From positions 1-11,294 of the forward strand of contig JAEHDT010000305.1 of assembly GCA_016880225.1 (NCBI GenBank): a stretch of DNA of 11,294 bases. Direction: 5' to 3'. Below, piece by piece: positions 1 through 8,177 of this stretch (positions within the stretch are counted from its first letter, which is position 1; every line of letters starts with the position of its first letter). Position numbers and translations under genes: made by a program. The stretch comes from Gemmatimonadota bacterium (GTDB lineage: Bacteria; Gemmatimonadota; Gemmatimonadetes; Gemmatimonadales; GWC2-71-9). A model generated the notes under the pieces. That model saw nothing but the letters and a program-made list of their open reading frames with translations. It did no database searches and was not told the origin of the DNA.

Positions 1-1173
1 CGCACGGCGCTGGCGCTCGTCGGCGTGGACAAGACCGAGCTCGCGCGCGGCGACGTCGCGGTGACGGGCTCCGGGTGGCGGGCGACGACGCTGCTCGACG
101 CGGCGGTCGAGCTGCTGCCGGTGAGCCGCAAGCCGATCGCGTCGCGGACCCGTGTGCGCCTGCATCTCGGGACCGCCGAGGTTCTGGGCCGCCTGGTGCA
201 GACCCGCCCGATCGCTCCCGGGACCAGCGGGCTGGCGCGGCTGCTCCTCGAAGCGCCACTGGTGGCGCGGGGCGGCGACCGCTTCGTGCTGCGGTCGTTC
301 TCGCCTGTCACCACGATCGGTGGGGGAACGGTGCTCGACCCCTTTCCACCGCAGCACAGCCGGCTGCGCCGGCGCCGGCTGGGCGCCGCTCAGGGAACCG
401 CGGAACGGCTGGGTGTCCTCGCCGCGGAAGCGGGGCTCGCGGGCATCGCCACCGACACTCTGGCGGTGCGCCTTGGTGTTCCCCCGGATCGTGTGACGGC
501 CGTCATCGCCGAGGCGGGGGACGCGCTGCTAGCATTGTCGAACACCGTCGTGATGCGGGAGGCGGTGCGCGCCGAGGCGGCGCGGTTGGCGGAAGTGGTC
601 CGGCGTCACCACGAGGAGCATCCGCTCGATCCAGGGATGTCGCTGCAGGCCCTCCGGGCAGCGGTGAGGGCGCCGGCGCCTCCGTCCACTGTACTCGACG
701 CCGTGCTGAAGCACGCTGCCGATACACGCGCGCTGGTGGTTGCCGGGAGCCTTGTTCACCTCCCGGGCTGGCGTCCTGCATTGGACGCGCGGTCGAGCGA
801 CGCCCGGGACAGGTTGCTCCGGCGTCTCAGTGAGGCCCGCTGGCAGATCCCCACTGTGAGCGAGCTCGAGCGCGAGTTTCCGGGCGCTCCGGTCCGCGCT
901 CTGCTCTCGCACCTCGTGCGGGCCGGCACGGCCGAGCCGATCGACACCGAGCGCTATGCCGCCACGGGGGCGCTCGCCGACGTCCGCGCCGCGCTCGAGG
1001 CCGCGCTCGGCGAGCTCGGCTCGGCCACGCCGGCCGACCTGCGGGATCGGTTCGGTCTCACGCGCAAGTACTTGATCCCGTTGCTCGAATGGGCGGACCG
1101 GCACGGCGTCACGCGCCGCGCGGGCGATGCCCGCGTCCTCGCGAGGTTGACAGCGGGGAACGGCGACCCCTAG
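1..1173 (+). CDS. selB: Selenocysteine-specific translation elongation factor SelB, 3' part (5' end outside window)
   Basis: The reading frame is open from the first base and codes for 390 residues before TAG at 1171-1173; the GTPase domain lies upstream of the window. SelB is the EF-Tu-like factor that delivers Sec-tRNA(Sec) to UGA codons and reads the SECIS hairpin through C-terminal winged-helix domains. The EF-Tu-like barrel region is recognisable: VGVDKTELARGD near the start, VRLHLGTAEVLGR around residues 52-64, and GDRFVLRSFSP followed by TIGGGTVLDP around residues 92-115. An arginine-rich stretch follows, then about 270 residues of helix/winged-helix sequence ending in LLEWADRHGVTRRAGDARVL, which matches the conserved last winged helix of the family. 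Its presence implies a selenoprotein-using organism, but no selC, selA or UGA-Sec gene is visible here. Family assignment is strong; only the missing N-terminus limits it. Confidence 0.93.
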   Translation, partial: RTALALVGVDKTELARGDVAVTGSGWRATTLLDAAVELLPVSRKPIASRTRVRLHLGTAEVLGRLVQTRPIAPGTSGLARLLLEAPLVARGGDRFVLRSFSPVTTIGGGTVLDPFPPQHSRLRRRRLGAAQGTAERLGVLAAEAGLAGIATDTLAVRLGVPPDRVTAVIAEAGDALLALSNTVVMREAVRAEAARLAEVVRRHHEEHPLDPGMSLQALRAAVRAPAPPSTVLDAVLKHAADTRALVVAGSLVHLPGWRPALDARSSDARDRLLRRLSEARWQIPTVSELEREFPGAPVRALLSHLVRAGTAEPIDTERYAATGALADVRAALEAALGELGSATPADLRDRFGLTRKYLIPLLEWADRHGVTRRAGDARVLARLTAGNGDP

Positions 1174-1176
1174 TAT
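1147..1176 (+). promoter_or_regulatory. Predicted sigma-70-type promoter overlapping the end of selB
   Basis: A perfect TTGACA (1147-1152) is followed after 18 bases by TAGTAT (1171-1176), which matches 4 of 6 positions of TATAAT. The -10 includes the selB stop codon. Transcription would start near 1183, giving a leader of about 80 bases before the ATG at 1262. A second weaker pair (TTGAAC at 1176, TATTAC at 1201) has a 19-base spacer and is less likely. Prediction from consensus only. Confidence 0.45.
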
Positions 1177-1261
1177 TGAACCAGCGCCCTGGAAGCACGG
1201 TATTACCAGCAACGTAAGGAGAGGCGTTTCGATCTTTTCTCGTTCGCACGAGGAGTGCTGG

Positions 1262-1696
1262 ATGACGCGGTACGCCTGGGCGCTGCTGAGCCTTGGCCTG
1301 TGGGTGACGGGGACGGCAGGTGTGACACGGTCGGCGTCGGGCCAGACCCCGCCATCCGCGATCGGGCCCCAGCAGAATCGCTCGAACCCGTTCAACCCGG
1401 CGACCACCATCCCCTTCAGGGTCAGCGGGGAGCTGTTCCTCAAAGGTCACCGGCCCGTGGTGTCGTTGCGGATCTACAACGTGCTCGCCCAACTCGTGGC
1501 GATCCCGATCCTGCGGGGCACGGACAAGCCGCTCGACAGCCTGGCGCTGAGCTGCCCCACCCAGTTGGGGTGCGCCTACAGCGCGTACTGGGATGGCTAC
1601 GTGCACACCACCGGGAAGCCGGCGGCGTCCGGCGTCTACATCTACCAGTTGGTGATCGACGGCAAGCGGTTCACCAAGAAGATCGTCGTCAGGTAA
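1262..1696 (+). CDS. Small exported protein made of a FlgD-like / T9SS-type C-terminal sorting module
   Basis: A 144-residue protein. The ATG at 1262 is preceded by AGGAG (1251-1255) at six bases. Residues 1 to about 27 form a signal peptide (hydrophobic WALLSLGLWVTGTAG, probable cleavage near SASG/Q). Almost all the rest matches the FlgD Ig-like / secretion-tail pattern: SNPFNPATTIPF (41-52), VSLRIYNVLAQLVA (67-80), YWDG (109-112), ASGVYIYQL (122-130), and a basic end KKIVVR. In Bacteroidota and relatives this module is normally the last ~80-100 residues of much larger secreted proteins and serves as an export/anchoring signal; here there is no cargo domain. Two cysteines (98 and 104) in an inserted loop could form a disulphide. 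Function is unknown: it could be a pseudopilus-like or surface subunit, a decoy, or a remnant. The module assignment is fairly secure; the role is not. Confidence 0.8.
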   Translation: MTRYAWALLSLGLWVTGTAGVTRSASGQTPPSAIGPQQNRSNPFNPATTIPFRVSGELFLKGHRPVVSLRIYNVLAQLVAIPILRGTDKPLDSLALSCPTQLGCAYSAYWDGYVHTTGKPAASGVYIYQLVIDGKRFTKKIVVR

Positions 1697-1702
1697 GGGT
1701 CC

Positions 1703-1753
1703 TGCCATAACGGCACCTTTCCGGGGCACGGACGTTGCCCTGAGGTGCCGGCA
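1703..1753 (+). promoter_or_regulatory. Candidate clpB leader hairpin masking the Shine-Dalgarno site
   Basis: CGGCACCT (1711-1718) and AGGTGCCG (1743-1750) form a perfect 8-bp inverted repeat. The right arm contains most of the clpB ribosome-binding site GAGGTG (1742-1747), nine bases before the ATG at 1757. The 24-base loop holds a second possible stem, GGGCA (1724-1728) with TGCCC (1736-1740). TGC (1703-1705) could also pair with GCA (1751-1753) beyond a bulge. No T-run follows, so it does not look like a terminator. Masking of a heat-shock gene's ribosome-binding site resembles RNA thermometers, but this reading is inference; a chance repeat in GC-rich DNA is possible. Confidence 0.4.
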
Positions 1754-1756
1754 ACC

Positions 1757-4376
<2,620 letters not shown>

Positions 4377-4384
<8 letters not shown>

Positions 4385-4883
4385 CGGCACGGCGCGGCGA
4401 AAGGGACGCGGGACCAGGCGGCCCGCGCCGGTATCCGCCGGCGACAGCGCCGGGATGGCGGCGGCGCTCGAGGAGGCGCGCCGGGCGGCGTCCGTCGGCG
4501 AGGTGCCGGTGGGTGCCGTGCTGTTTCGGGACGGGGAAGCGGTGGTGCGCGCGCACAACGAGACCGAGGCGCACCACGATCCCACCGCCCACGCCGAGCT
4601 GCTCGCCATCCGGGCGGCCCTGCGTCGGCTCGCCACCGATCGGCTCACCGATTGCACGCTCTACGTCACCCTCGAGCCGTGCGCGCAGTGCGCCGGCGCG
4701 ATCGTGCTGGCGAAGCTGGGACGCGTGGTGTTCGGGGCGTACGATCCGAAGGCCGGCATGGCGGGCAGCGTCGGCGACATTCTCCGGCACGCCGCCCTCA
4801 ATCACCATCCGGAAGTGATCGGCGGCGTGGACGAGGAACCGTGCGGGCGGCTGCTGGAGGCGTTCTTCCGCGAAAGGCGATAG
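4377..4883 (+). CDS. tadA: tRNA-specific adenosine deaminase TadA
   Basis: Zinc-dependent deaminase that converts A34 to inosine in tRNA-Arg(ACG), needed to read CGC/CGA-type codons. The family core is complete: EVPVGAVLFRDGE, zinc ligand and proton shuttle HAE (H72, E74 with this start), then PCAQC with C102 and C105, YVTLEPC before it, VVFGAYDPKAG after it, and the C-terminal NHHPEVIGG. The start is uncertain. GTG 4377 overlaps the clpB stop by eight bases and gives 168 residues, allowing coupled translation; its first ~25 residues are R/P/G-rich and unlike the family. ATG 4455 gives 142 residues and begins directly at the conserved helix MAAALEEARRAA. GTG 4356 is also in frame. None has a good Shine-Dalgarno. 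Generic cytidine/guanine deaminases share the fold, but the TLYVTLEPC and GRVVFGAYDPKAG context favours TadA. Confidence 0.9.
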
Positions 4884-4894
4884 CTTCTCCCCCC

Positions 4895-6271
4895 ATGCCC
4901 TTCCGCACCATCATCGAGCCATTCCGCATCCATTCGACACAGGCGATCACGCACACCACGCCGGAGCAGCGGGAGGCGGCGCTCGAGCGCGTCGGCTACA
5001 ACCTGTTCGGCCTGCACGCCGACGACGTGCTGATCGACCTCCTCACGGACTCCGGGACCGGCGCCATGTCGTCCCGCCAATGGGCCGCCATGATGGACGG
5101 AGACGAGTCCTATGCGGGCAGTCGCTCGTTCTACCGCTTTCAGGACGTGGTCCGGTCCCTCACCGGTCTGAAGGAGGTCATTCCCACCCATCAGGGCCGG
5201 GCGGCGGAGCGCATCCTCTTCTCCACGGTGGTCAAGGCCGGGCAGGTCGTCCCCAACAATACGCACTTCGACACGACGCGGGCGAACATCGAGTTCTGCG
5301 GCGCCGAAGCGCGCGACTTGGTGATCCCCGAGGGCCGGGTCCCCGCGACCAGGCACCCCTTCAAGGGCAACATGGACGTTGCGGCGCTCGAGTCCACGAT
5401 CCGCGAGGTGGGACGCGAGCGGATCCCGCTCGTCATGGTCACGGTGACCAACAACTCGGGGGGCGGGCAACCCGTCAGTCTCCAGAACCTGCAGGCGGTG
5501 CGCGCCGTGTGCGAGCGGCACGGCATCCCGCTCTACTTGGACGCCTGCCGCTTCGCGGAGAACGCGTACTTCATCAAGCTGCGCGAGCCGGGTTATGCGA
5601 GCGCGACGCCGCGCGAGATCGCCCGCCGGATGTTCGCGCTGGCCGACGGCTGCACCATGTCCGCCAAGAAAGACGGGCTCGCGAACATCGGCGGGTTCCT
5701 GGCGATGAACGATCCCACCGTGGCCCGCGAGTGCCGCAACCTGTTGATCCTCACCGAGGGGTTCCCGACGTACGGCGGCCTCGCCGGTTACGATCTCGAG
5801 GCGGTCGCCACGGGGCTGGACGAGGTCTTGGACGAGGAGTATCTGAAGTACCGCCTCCGGTCCACGGCCTACCTCGCGGAGAAAGCGGAGCAGGCAGGCG
5901 TCCCCGTGGTGCAGCCGCCGGGCGGGCACGCCGTGTACCTCGATGCGAAGGCCTTGCTGCCGCACCTCGCGCCGGCGCAGTATCCCGCCCAGGCGCTCGC
6001 GGTGGAGCTGTATCGGGTCGGAGGCGTGCGCGGCGTGGAGATCGGGTCGGTGATGTTCGGGAAGCGCACGCCGGACGGCGGCGAGACGCCCGCGCCGATG
6101 GAGCTCGTGCGCCTCGCCGTGCCGCGACGCACCTATACCCAGAGCCACATCGACTATGTGGCCGAGGTGATCGCGGACGTCGCCCGGCGCAAGGAACGGC
6201 TGCGGGGCTACAGGATCGTGGAGCAGGCGCCGTGGCTGCGGCATTTCACGGCGCGGTTCGAGCCTACTTAG
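4895..6271 (+). CDS. tnaA: Tryptophanase (PLP-dependent beta-eliminating lyase)
   Basis: A 458-residue fold-type I PLP enzyme of the tryptophanase / tyrosine phenol-lyase family, predicted to split L-tryptophan into indole, pyruvate and ammonia. Landmarks: EPFRI at the N-terminus, IDLLTDSGTGAM, THQGR, NNSGGGQPVSL, RFAENAYFIK, the PLP lysine in SAKKD (K259), EGFPTYGGLAG, and LRHFTARFEPT at the end. Much of the framework reads like tyrosine phenol-lyase (GYNLF, ADGCTMS, NIGGFL), and the length matches it. However, three residues that differ between the enzymes are of tryptophanase type: D126 in FDTT where TPL has Thr, I383 in VEIG where TPL has the phenol-binding Arg, and H450 in RHFTA where TPL has Phe. 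The ATG at 4895 is 11 bases after tadA. It has a pyrimidine run, not an RBS, just upstream, so translation may depend on coupling. No tnaC-like leader is possible in that gap. Confidence 0.92.
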   Translation: MPFRTIIEPFRIHSTQAITHTTPEQREAALERVGYNLFGLHADDVLIDLLTDSGTGAMSSRQWAAMMDGDESYAGSRSFYRFQDVVRSLTGLKEVIPTHQGRAAERILFSTVVKAGQVVPNNTHFDTTRANIEFCGAEARDLVIPEGRVPATRHPFKGNMDVAALESTIREVGRERIPLVMVTVTNNSGGGQPVSLQNLQAVRAVCERHGIPLYLDACRFAENAYFIKLREPGYASATPREIARRMFALADGCTMSAKKDGLANIGGFLAMNDPTVARECRNLLILTEGFPTYGGLAGYDLEAVATGLDEVLDEEYLKYRLRSTAYLAEKAEQAGVPVVQPPGGHAVYLDAKALLPHLAPAQYPAQALAVELYRVGGVRGVEIGSVMFGKRTPDGGETPAPMELVRLAVPRRTYTQSHIDYVAEVIADVARRKERLRGYRIVEQAPWLRHFTARFEPT

Positions 6272-6482
6272 CCCGCTCCTCGAGCTTCCCGATCAGCTTC
6301 TCGATCTCGAGCTTCAGCCGCTTCAGCGCGGGCAGGAGCTTGGGCTCCAGCTCGCGCTCCAGCTCCTTGCCTTCCTTGAGGAAATCCTTCATCAAGTCGC
6401 GGAACCGGTCGGCCAACTCCCGCCACGTGGGGATCGTGTTCACCTCAGGGTCGCGGGGCGGCTTCGTCGGCAGCGTGTTCAT
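6264..6482 (-). CDS. Small charged coiled-coil protein of unknown function (72 aa)
   Basis: On the - strand, ATG (complement of 6480-6482) is preceded at six bases by a full-strength Shine-Dalgarno AGGAGGTG (complement of 6489-6496), which fixes the start; longer in-frame extensions upstream lack such support. The protein is soluble, without signal peptide or membrane segment. Residues 1-18 are a proline-rich tail (MNTLPTKPPRDPEV). From about residue 20 to the end there is a continuous amphipathic, Lys/Glu-rich helix with leucine spacing typical of a coiled coil (RELADRFRDLMKDFL, then KLLPALKRLKLEIEKLIGKL), broken by one proline near residue 47. I do not recognise the family. It converges on the tryptophanase gene and their stop codons overlap by eight bases. 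An oligomerising or scaffold role is only a guess from composition. Confidence 0.72.
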   Translation of the reverse strand: MNTLPTKPPRDPEVNTIPTWRELADRFRDLMKDFLKEGKELERELEPKLLPALKRLKLEIEKLIGKLEERAK

Positions 6483-6520
6483 AGTGTGCACCTCCTCGTA
6501 GTGAATGATCGGGGGCCGAA

Positions 6521-6549
6521 CCTGAAGCCGGCATGAATCGCGCTTCAGG
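6521..6549. repeat. Perfect 8-bp inverted repeat in the divergent intergenic region
   Basis: CCTGAAGC (6521-6528) and GCTTCAGG (6542-6549) are exact reverse complements around a 13-base centre. The element lies 25 bases beyond the Shine-Dalgarno of the leftward small gene, in its leader or promoter, and well upstream of the rightward barrel gene. It could be an operator or a leader hairpin. A direct repeat GCCGGCAT (6527-6534 and 6574-6581) overlaps its left arm. The remainder of 6483-6706 shows no convincing promoter that I can name. Confidence 0.45.
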
Positions 6550-6706
6550 GGGGCCTCAGGTGATACGCCCTTTGCCGGCATCGGGGTTCACCGGGCCGTG
6601 CCCCAAACCCGCCCCACGGTGCCGCAAAATCACCCTAACGCGGCCTCGCGGCTTGCGCTATGGTGGCCCGGTCTCTTTCGGTTTACCGGTGACCCAGGGG
6701 GTGTGC

Positions 6707-7318
6707 ATGGTCATGGCGATGCGGGTTAGGTGCGCGGTGCTGGCCGCCTGCCTCGTCGCGCCCGCAGTTGGCGCGGCGCAGAGCGTCCGGCCGATGTTCG
6801 GAGTGGGCGGCGGGCTGCTGGTGGCTAACGGCGCCTATCACTCAGACCAGAACGAGGACGGCTTCAATACCGGGTGGCACGGCATGATGCTGGTGGGTGC
6901 GGAGTTCCACCGGCCGCGAGTCGTGGTGCGGGTGAACGCGTCCTACGGCCAGAACGGGGCGGGCGAGAAGCTCAAGGCCGACCTCTCGAACTCGCTCGGC
7001 CAGCCCACCGATGCAAAGGTCACCCTGCTCGGCGCCACGCTGGACGTCGCGTGGGAGTTCGGAAGATCGTTCCGCCGCGGATACGTGTTCGGCGGGGGCG
7101 GACCGTACCACGTCCGGATGGCCGTGACATCGGGCGGGGTCACGGCGGACACGACCGCGACCAAGTTCGCGTGGAATGTCGGAGGGGGCGTCACATGGGA
7201 CGCCCGCAGCACGACGTTGTTTCTCGAGGTGCGCTACTGTCACGTCGCTGCGGCGTTCGGCGGGCCGGCGGTGACGGTCATGCCCGTCTCCGCCGGGATC
7301 CGCTTCGGCGGCCGATGA
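6707..7318 (+). CDS. Outer-membrane beta-barrel-like protein, signal peptide present
   Basis: 203 residues. ATG 6707 has AGGGGG (6695-6700) at six bases; an upstream in-frame extension back to 6533 has no protein-like character. Residues 1 to about 24 are a signal peptide (MRVR then CAVLAACLVAPAVG, cleavage near GAA/Q). The mature ~179 residues alternate polar and hydrophobic residues in short strands separated by glycine-rich turns: MFGVGGGLLV, HGMMLVGAEF, VVVRVNASYG, VTLLGATLDVAWEF, GYVFGGGGPYHVRM, FAWNVGGGVTW, TLFLEVRYCHV, and a last strand VSAGIRFGGR. That pattern and size fit a small, probably 8-stranded, OmpA/OmpW-like barrel. The final strand ends near an aromatic residue but not in the classical terminal Phe. 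Ligand and function are unknown. No partner gene is adjacent; tRNAs follow after 60 bases. Confidence 0.8.
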   Translation: MVMAMRVRCAVLAACLVAPAVGAAQSVRPMFGVGGGLLVANGAYHSDQNEDGFNTGWHGMMLVGAEFHRPRVVVRVNASYGQNGAGEKLKADLSNSLGQPTDAKVTLLGATLDVAWEFGRSFRRGYVFGGGGPYHVRMAVTSGGVTADTTATKFAWNVGGGVTWDARSTTLFLEVRYCHVAAAFGGPAVTVMPVSAGIRFGGR

Positions 7319-7338
7319 CGGTCGCCGCGGGCCGCGCC

Positions 7339-7367
7339 TTTCGTCCGTCCGGCATGACCGTGTTAAG
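7339..7367 (+). promoter_or_regulatory. Weak candidate promoter for the serine tRNA pair
   Basis: GTTAAG (7362-7367) is an A/T-rich hexamer in very GC-rich surroundings. It sits 11 bases before the first tRNA nucleotide, the distance expected of a -10 for a stable RNA with a short leader. The hexamer 17 bases upstream, TTTCGT (7339-7344), is a poor -35. Position supports it more than sequence does. Confidence 0.3.
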
Positions 7368-7378
7368 TTGTGGGCCGG

Positions 7379-7465
7379 GGATAGGTGGCCGAGCGGCTGA
7401 AGGCACACGCCTGGAGAGCGTGTAAACGGGTAACCGTTTCGTGGGTTCGAATCCCACCCTATCCG
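7379..7465 (+). tRNA. tRNA-Ser(GGA)
   Basis: An 87-base class II tRNA. The acceptor stem GGATAGG (7379-7385) pairs with CCTATCC (7458-7464), discriminator G at 7465. The anticodon stem CACGC/GCGTG encloses the loop CTGGAGA with anticodon GGA at 7413-7415, reading UCC and UCU. The long variable arm AACGG-GTAA-CCGTT, characteristic of tRNA-Ser, and a T arm GTGGG-TTCGAAT-CCCAC are all visible. CCA is not encoded. Confidence 0.96.
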
Positions 7466-7500
7466 TCGGATTTCCTAGACGGCTAGACGTCTGGGTTGCT

Positions 7501-7587
7501 GGACAGGTGCGTGAGCGGTTGAAACGGCCGGTCTCGAAAACCGGTGTGCCCGCAAGGGTACCGTGGGTTCGAATCCCACCCTGTCCG
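7501..7587 (+). tRNA. tRNA-Ser(CGA)
   Basis: An 87-base class II tRNA. GGACAGG (7501-7507) pairs with CCTGTCC (7580-7586), discriminator G at 7587. Stem CCGGT/ACCGG encloses the loop CTCGAAA with anticodon CGA at 7535-7537, reading UCG. The variable arm is a strong hairpin, GTGCCC-GCAA-GGGTAC. The T arm and the 3' acceptor strand match the preceding tRNA-Ser except for one compensated acceptor base pair. CCA is not encoded. The 35-base spacer from the first tRNA carries a short tandem CTAGACG repeat and a small AGACGTCT palindrome. Confidence 0.96.
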
Positions 7588-7646
7588 TGTCCGCCCCCGG
7601 GAGCGCGCCCGCCCGACCCAGTCGTCTTCTGCCCAGGAGGCCTGCG

Positions 7647-8177
7647 ATGCGCTGCACGAAGGCCATGGTGGTCACGACGCTCGCACTGAACGTTCTCGGG
7701 TGCGGCAAGTCCGCCGCGAAGAAGCTCGCCGAAGTGCGCGAGTGTAGCGCCATCACGATGGACGCGAAGGGGGCGGCGCAGTGCCTGGTGCTGCAACACA
7801 AGTGGAAGGAGTCCGAGGCGCTCGCCGCGGCCACGCGCTACCAGCAGGAGCAGGACTCGATCGCGCAGGCGCACGCCGACTCGGCGTGGCGTGCCGACGC
7901 TGGGCGGCACAGAAACGAGGTCGCGCAGTGCGCCAAGGATCCCTCCGGCGAGGTGGCACGCTGCCTCGTGGGGTTCGGCTGGGCCGATGTGCGGGCCAGC
8001 GCGACCGCCGATTCGCTGTGGCGGCGCGACGCCTCCAAGCACCGCCAAGAGCTCGCGAAGTGCGCGCGCAACCGCCAGATCCAGGTGGGCTCGTGCCTCC
8101 AGCTCTACTACAAGTGGAGCCCGGAGCGTGCCCTCGCGGTGGACGACTCGATCCGGCGGGCGCAGATGAGGAGGTAG
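7647..8177 (+). CDS. Lipoprotein with repeated cysteine-pair units, unknown function
   Basis: 176 residues. ATG 7647 has AGGAGG (7635-7640) at six bases; the frame also runs back into the tRNA, which is not coding. The N-terminus is a lipoprotein signal (TLALNVLGC) with C19 as likely lipidated cysteine, so the protein should sit in the inner or outer membrane facing the periplasm. The mature part is built from degenerate repeats: cysteine pairs C33/C46, C95/C106 and C139/C150, each followed by Leu and, after four or five residues, Trp (W53, W112, W157). Before the second and third pairs a shared motif DSxWRxDAxxHRxExAxC occurs (78-95 and 122-139), exactly 44 residues apart. The cysteines probably form disulphides within each unit. 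I do not recognise a named family. Its stop overlaps the next gene's start by one base. Confidence 0.85.
   Translation: MRCTKAMVVTTLALNVLGCGKSAAKKLAEVRECSAITMDAKGAAQCLVLQHKWKESEALAAATRYQQEQDSIAQAHADSAWRADAGRHRNEVAQCAKDPSGEVARCLVGFGWADVRASATADSLWRRDASKHRQELAKCARNRQIQVGSCLQLYYKWSPERALAVDDSIRRAQMRR

Noticed and set aside
1..1173. A nearby SECIS element or selenoprotein with in-frame UGA
   Set aside because: No gene in the window continues sensibly through a UGA; selB is the only selenium-related gene visible.
1247..1260. GAGTGCT resembling half of a CIRCE (HrcA) operator
   Set aside because: The matching left half TTAGCACTC is absent at the required nine-base spacing, and the site lies before the sorting-module gene, not clpB.
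4652..4894. N-terminal extension of the tryptophanase frame into tadA
   Set aside because: The extension is Arg-rich and unlike the family, while EPFRI right after ATG 4895 is the conserved N-terminus.
6533..6706. N-terminal extension of the barrel protein frame
   Set aside because: No protein-like character; the signal peptide and a good RBS mark ATG 6707.
7278..8048. Open frames over the tRNA region, including one with the phrase DRVGFEPT
   Set aside because: VGFEPT-type peptides are the familiar false translation of tRNA T arms; both tRNAs fold completely.
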